DNA of 64,000 bases from Bacteroidota bacterium (lineage in GTDB: Bacteria; Bacteroidota; Ignavibacteria; Kryptoniales; JAKASW01): NCBI GenBank assembly GCA_023381615.1, contig JAMCQL010000066.1, positions 53,390-117,389 on the forward strand, in the 5' to 3' direction. The notes under the pieces are model-generated. The model did not search any database and was not told the origin of the DNA. It saw nothing but the letters and a program-made list of their open reading frames with translations. How positions within the stretch are numbered: the stretch's first letter is position 1; every line of letters starts with the position of its first letter. Shown here one piece after another: positions 61,629 to 64,000 of the stretch. The translations under genes were made by a program, and so were the position numbers.

Positions 61629-61650
61629 GCGAAGTGCGCCGCATATCAAT
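61621..61650. promoter_or_regulatory. Inverted repeat upstream of the second toxin-antitoxin cassette
   Basis: ATTGATATGCG (61621-61631) and CGCATATCAAT (61640-61650), perfect 11-bp arms 8 bp apart, 57 bp before the Phd-type antitoxin start. It is a good candidate for the operator bound by that antitoxin, overlapping the end of attC-like copy 1. Confidence 0.45.
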
Positions 61651-61706
61651 ACTTGATTATGTCATAATTATGAATGAATTTACTCACGAACAACGCGAGG
61701 TGAAAT

Positions 61707-61976
61707 ATGCCAATCATCAAATCTATCTCCAGCCTTCGAAACCGGACGCGGGAGATCGCGGCCATTTGTCATGACCAAGACGAGCCTGTTTATCTGACCA
61801 CCAACGGTGAGGGCGACTTGGTTGTAATGAGTATAGATCATTACGAGCGACTGAAAGCCCAGGCCGACCTTTTTGAGAAACTTGGAGTTGCACAAGCACA
61901 ATCGGCACAGGGGAGGAAAGGTATCACCCATAAACAGATGATGACGAAGCTCCGACGCCGAGCGAATGCCCGATAG
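61707..61976 (+). CDS. Phd/YefM-type antitoxin
   Basis: 89 residues with GAGGTG before the ATG. Phd/YefM pattern: IIKSISSLRNRTREIAAICH, then QDEPVYLTTNGEGDLVVMSI and DHYERLKA, with a C-terminal toxin-binding tail. It overlaps the RelE/ParE-type toxin by 11 bp. It is the second cassette of the array, between attC-like copies 1 and 2. Confidence 0.9.
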   Translation: MPIIKSISSLRNRTREIAAICHDQDEPVYLTTNGEGDLVVMSIDHYERLKAQADLFEKLGVAQAQSAQGRKGITHKQMMTKLRRRANAR

Positions 61977-62271
61977 ATACAGACTCCGATATCTTCCTGT
62001 CGCACAGGATGATCTCATTTCCATCTTCGACCACATAGCTGAGGATAGCCCAAACCGGGCTCTTGGATTTGTTGAGAAGCTGGATAAGCTTGTCGGGTTA
62101 CTGGAGGACAACCCTTTGTTGGGACGGATACCTCGACATGAGAGGCTCCGAGAGTATGGTTACCGAGTCTTGGTCGTTGAGTCATACTTGGTTTTTTACA
62201 TTATTCGCGGTCACACGATCGAGGTGCACCGCGTTGTTCATGCTTCTCGAAATCTCGACCATCTCCTTTGA
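61966..62271 (+). CDS. RelE/ParE-type toxin
   Basis: 101 residues. RelE/ParE fold: YRLRYLPVAQDDLISIFDHI, then LLEDNPLLGRIPRHERLREY, GYRVLVVESYLVFYIIRGHT and VHRVVHASRNL. The Arg residues and the terminal strand are as in active members. Attack on ribosome-bound mRNA or on gyrase are both known in the superfamily; which applies is not clear. The second attC-like repeat begins 18 bp after its stop. Confidence 0.9.
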   Translation: MPDRYRLRYLPVAQDDLISIFDHIAEDSPNRALGFVEKLDKLVGLLEDNPLLGRIPRHERLREYGYRVLVVESYLVFYIIRGHTIEVHRVVHASRNLDHLL

Positions 62272-62288
62272 CTGTTGCGGCGCATTTC

Positions 62289-62422
62289 GCCTAACGTGAC
62301 CCGCAAAGAAGTCGTGCTCTTGCCCGCCATAAAGAATTGCGGAGCATCCAGATCGCGGGCAAGAGCATGAAGCGAGTTCCATCATATACAATAGTCGAGC
62401 GTCTTTTTTGCGGTTGTTAGCT
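62289..62422 (+). repeat. attC-like structured repeat, copy 2
   Basis: Best copy: left core GCCTAAC (62289-62295) fits RYYYAAC, and right core GTTAGCT (62416-62422) fits GTTRRRY with one change. Outer stem CCGCAAAGAAG (62301-62311) with CTTTTTTGCGG (62403-62413), one mismatch; inner stem TGCTCTTGCCCGC (62315-62327) with GCGGGCAAGAGCA (62355-62367), perfect. 134 bp, within the size range of chromosomal attC sites. Confidence 0.75.
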
Positions 62423-62491
62423 GAAGTTGTTTTGCGTCTTGAGAAGGCTTTGGTGAGCTTAACGAATTGATTTCCGTTTGGGTCGACACAA

Positions 62492-62692
62492 TTACTTCGG
62501 CTCTTTCCTACGCAGTGCGTCCTTTGCCGTCTGAAATAGAAGCACTGCAGCAATAAGTGTCAATAGGTTTAGAACGAACCCTACGACAAACCAAAGTAGG
62601 GGGGACTTTCCTTTTCTTCTGGCGACCATAGCAGCAAGCGAAGCCGTGATAAGGGACAGCACTACTAGAGTTATGTAGATAGACGGTCTCAA
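62492..62692 (-). CDS. Small two-helix membrane protein, unknown
   Basis: 66 residues: helix 1 YITLVVLSLITASLAAMVAR, a basic turn (RKGKS), helix 2 LLWFVVGFVLNLLTLIAAVL, then a basic tail RRKEPK. It overlaps the stop of the upstream membrane-protein gene by ATGA, so the two are translated together. No family recognised. The genes of this cassette run opposite to the other cassettes. Confidence 0.65.
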   Translation of the reverse strand: MRPSIYITLVVLSLITASLAAMVARRKGKSPLLWFVVGFVLNLLTLIAAVLLFQTAKDALRRKEPK

Positions 62693-63825
62693 TCTTTTCC
62701 CTCCTCATGGCTAGCCCGTGGCATCGAGGCATCTTCGGTCTGATATCGGAAGATCACGTAGAATATGACCGCGAGTATAAAGGAAATGTTTGGTAGCAAT
62801 TCGTTTGAGTACAGGAATCCGTTCTGTCTCGTTGCAGTAATGTAGACATCAACCAATTGAGAGATGAGAAGCACGCCAAAGAGGACTATGATTCGCTTGG
62901 CGATATTCTCTCCCTTCTTCAGTGACTTAATACAAAAGTTGGCGACCACGAAGCCTATGATAGCGGGCACCAGTGTGTTGACAAGTATGAAGGTAATACT
63001 GTACTGAGAGATGCTTTCGACCATGATGTCGGAGATATTCAATCCTGTCGCCTTGGAGAAGAAGAAGAGTAGTAGTCCTCCTAGAACTGCCAATACACGG
63101 ATTGTCTTCTCCGCGCGAGACGCAGACTCGTCGACGAGTCTGTATATGAATACACCTGCAAGAATCGTGCACAATAGAATCACCGCGTGGAACAGTAGTC
63201 CGAAGATAACTGCGATTACACCTTGGAATGATTGCATGTTTGCTCCTGTCATTGTAAAGGGTTTGTTGTTGATGGCTTCCCTTTCAAAGTTTTGGGCCCA
63301 TTGAATGGAGACATATTTATCTGTCATAAAGTTAGCTCTATGCCAGACAAGTCCACCGATTGTCCCCGTGCTCACGCGAAACTCCACAAAATGAGCGCTA
63401 TCGTTAGCGACGTAGTTCCCCGGAGCGCTGTATGCCGTGTCCGTCCCCCAACTGAAACCTATTGAATAGACTCGTTCGGGTAACATTTTGGAAATCAACG
63501 TCGGTGAGTCACGGTCAATTTCACCGAGATAACGGATGTTTGATGTGGTATCCTTTAGGAATAATGAAACGGGTTCCGCTGAATACCCGCTATCGGTTAT
63601 CATATGAAAAAGGAATATGCCACCACTGGGGTTAACCTTTTTCGACACGGATTTGTAAATAGGAACTATTAATACCAGGAATAAGATGCCGATAAGCGTA
63701 ATGGTTTTCCATCTCGCTTCGAAGAAGTCCTGTAGCTTGTCGAAGGCTCCACGTTCATACAAAATTGCACCAGCAATGCTCCCTACGACGAGAACGACTA
63801 ACCAGAACCAAGTACTATTTAGCAC
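62689..63825 (-). CDS. Multi-pass membrane protein, unknown
   Basis: 378 residues from GTG 63825, with GGAGG 5 nt upstream. Two N-terminal membrane helices (FWLVVLVVGSIAGAILYERG, TITLIGILFLVLIVPIY) are followed by an extracytoplasmic domain of about 140 residues and then six or so further helices (GVIAVIFGLLFHAVILLCTI, VLAVLGGLLLFFFSKATGLN and others). No named domain recognised. It forms a two-gene unit with the 66-residue protein, lying in reverse between attC-like copies 2 and 3. A channel or abortive-infection effector is conceivable but unsupported. Confidence 0.75.
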   Translation of the reverse strand: MLNSTWFWLVVLVVGSIAGAILYERGAFDKLQDFFEARWKTITLIGILFLVLIVPIYKSVSKKVNPSGGIFLFHMITDSGYSAEPVSLFLKDTTSNIRYLGEIDRDSPTLISKMLPERVYSIGFSWGTDTAYSAPGNYVANDSAHFVEFRVSTGTIGGLVWHRANFMTDKYVSIQWAQNFEREAINNKPFTMTGANMQSFQGVIAVIFGLLFHAVILLCTILAGVFIYRLVDESASRAEKTIRVLAVLGGLLLFFFSKATGLNISDIMVESISQYSITFILVNTLVPAIIGFVVANFCIKSLKKGENIAKRIIVLFGVLLISQLVDVYITATRQNGFLYSNELLPNISFILAVIFYVIFRYQTEDASMPRASHEEGKD

Positions 63826-63870
63826 TTATACCTCCATTCAAGTCTTGAGTCCTTAGCGCAAAACAATTTC

Positions 63871-64000
63871 AGATAACGTATGATGGAACAAAGTCGTGGC
63901 GTTGCGAACTATATAATAATTGCGAAGCATCTATCCCGTGAGCAACGCCATGAAGCGAATTCCATATATACAAATGATGAGCGTCTTTGTTCCATCTGTT
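63871..64000 (+). repeat. attC-like structured repeat, copy 3 (reaches window edge)
   Basis: Begins AGATAACGT (63871). Outer stem GATGGAACAAAG (63882-63893) with CTTTGTTCCATC (63985-63996), perfect and unrelated in sequence to the outer stems of copies 1 and 2. Inner stem TGGCGTTGC (63897-63905) with GCAACGCCA (63942-63950), perfect. Shared interior ATTGCGAAGCATC and TTCCATATATACAA...GAGCGTCTTT. It ends with GTT at the window edge, where the right core is expected. Confidence 0.72.

Noticed and set aside
1..64000. CRISPR arrays, rRNA genes, plasmid or phage replication origins
   Set aside because: No regularly spaced short direct repeats, rRNA-like sequence or iteron clusters were seen anywhere in the window.

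Overview
The window looks like a chromosomal segment of a heterotrophic bacterium from the Bacteroidota/Chlorobiota group, most likely an Ignavibacteria-like lineage. The evidence is TonB-dependent receptors with N-terminal carboxypeptidase-regulatory-like domains, proteins ending in type IX secretion (T9SS) sorting domains (YPNPFNP motif), PorV/PorQ-family outer-membrane proteins, a fused E1 alpha/beta 2-oxoacid dehydrogenase and hrcA-grpE-dnaJ without dnaK. This is inferred from protein families only; there is no rRNA gene in the window.

Layout. 1-17.5 kb (minus strand): two parallel modules, each TonB receptor -> large secreted FN3-like/T9SS protein -> PorV-like protein -> extra secreted protein or lipoprotein, with a ROK-family sugar-responsive regulator between them. 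17.7-18.0 kb: tRNA-Gly and tRNA-Val behind a broken tRNA-Gly copy. 18.2-19.8 kb: a DUF4382 lipoprotein and an isochorismatase-like hydrolase. 19.8-26.1 kb: a decayed genomic island next to a CAT-anticodon tRNA, with a broken tyrosine integrase, remnants of two IS families, a PLD-nuclease fragment, an orphan antitoxin with a deleted toxin, a SWIM/SNF2 helicase and an intact AbiE-type toxin-antitoxin pair. 26.1-35.9 kb (minus): one compact operon for two 2-oxoacid dehydrogenase complexes plus lipoate synthesis and attachment (lpd, lipB, fused E1, E2, lipA, pdhA, pdhB, pdhC). 36-54.8 kb: housekeeping genes (DUF488, histidine kinase, NifX-like, hrcA-grpE-dnaJ, ComEA-like, PilM-like, rsmD, coaD, aminotransferase, rRNA methyltransferase, outer-membrane protein, uvrA, an NtrC-type two-component pair, PBP4). 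54.8-55.75 kb: a HigBA toxin-antitoxin islet bracketed by tRNA-His and a broken tRNA-His copy. 55.9-60.6 kb: nickel/cobalt transporter, UppP and an S9 peptidase with a chimeric N-terminus. 60.8-64 kb: a cassette-like array in which toxin-antitoxin pairs and a reversed membrane-protein pair are each followed by a structured repeat resembling an integron attC site.

Three unusual structural signals stand out. (a) A mosaic family of small palindromic repeats lies in frame inside coding sequences: next to the signal peptides of two neighbouring secreted proteins, and at termini or linkers of four genes of the dehydrogenase operon. (b) Three attC-like repeats have conserved interiors but different, self-complementary stems, as expected of structure-recognised recombination sites. 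(c) The same 17-nt hairpin design (7-bp stem, 3-nt loop, CCCGCC-N3-GGCGGG core) is embedded in two unrelated tRNA pseudogenes; in one it replaces exactly the 17-nt anticodon arm. No CRISPR array, rRNA or integrase of integron type was seen.
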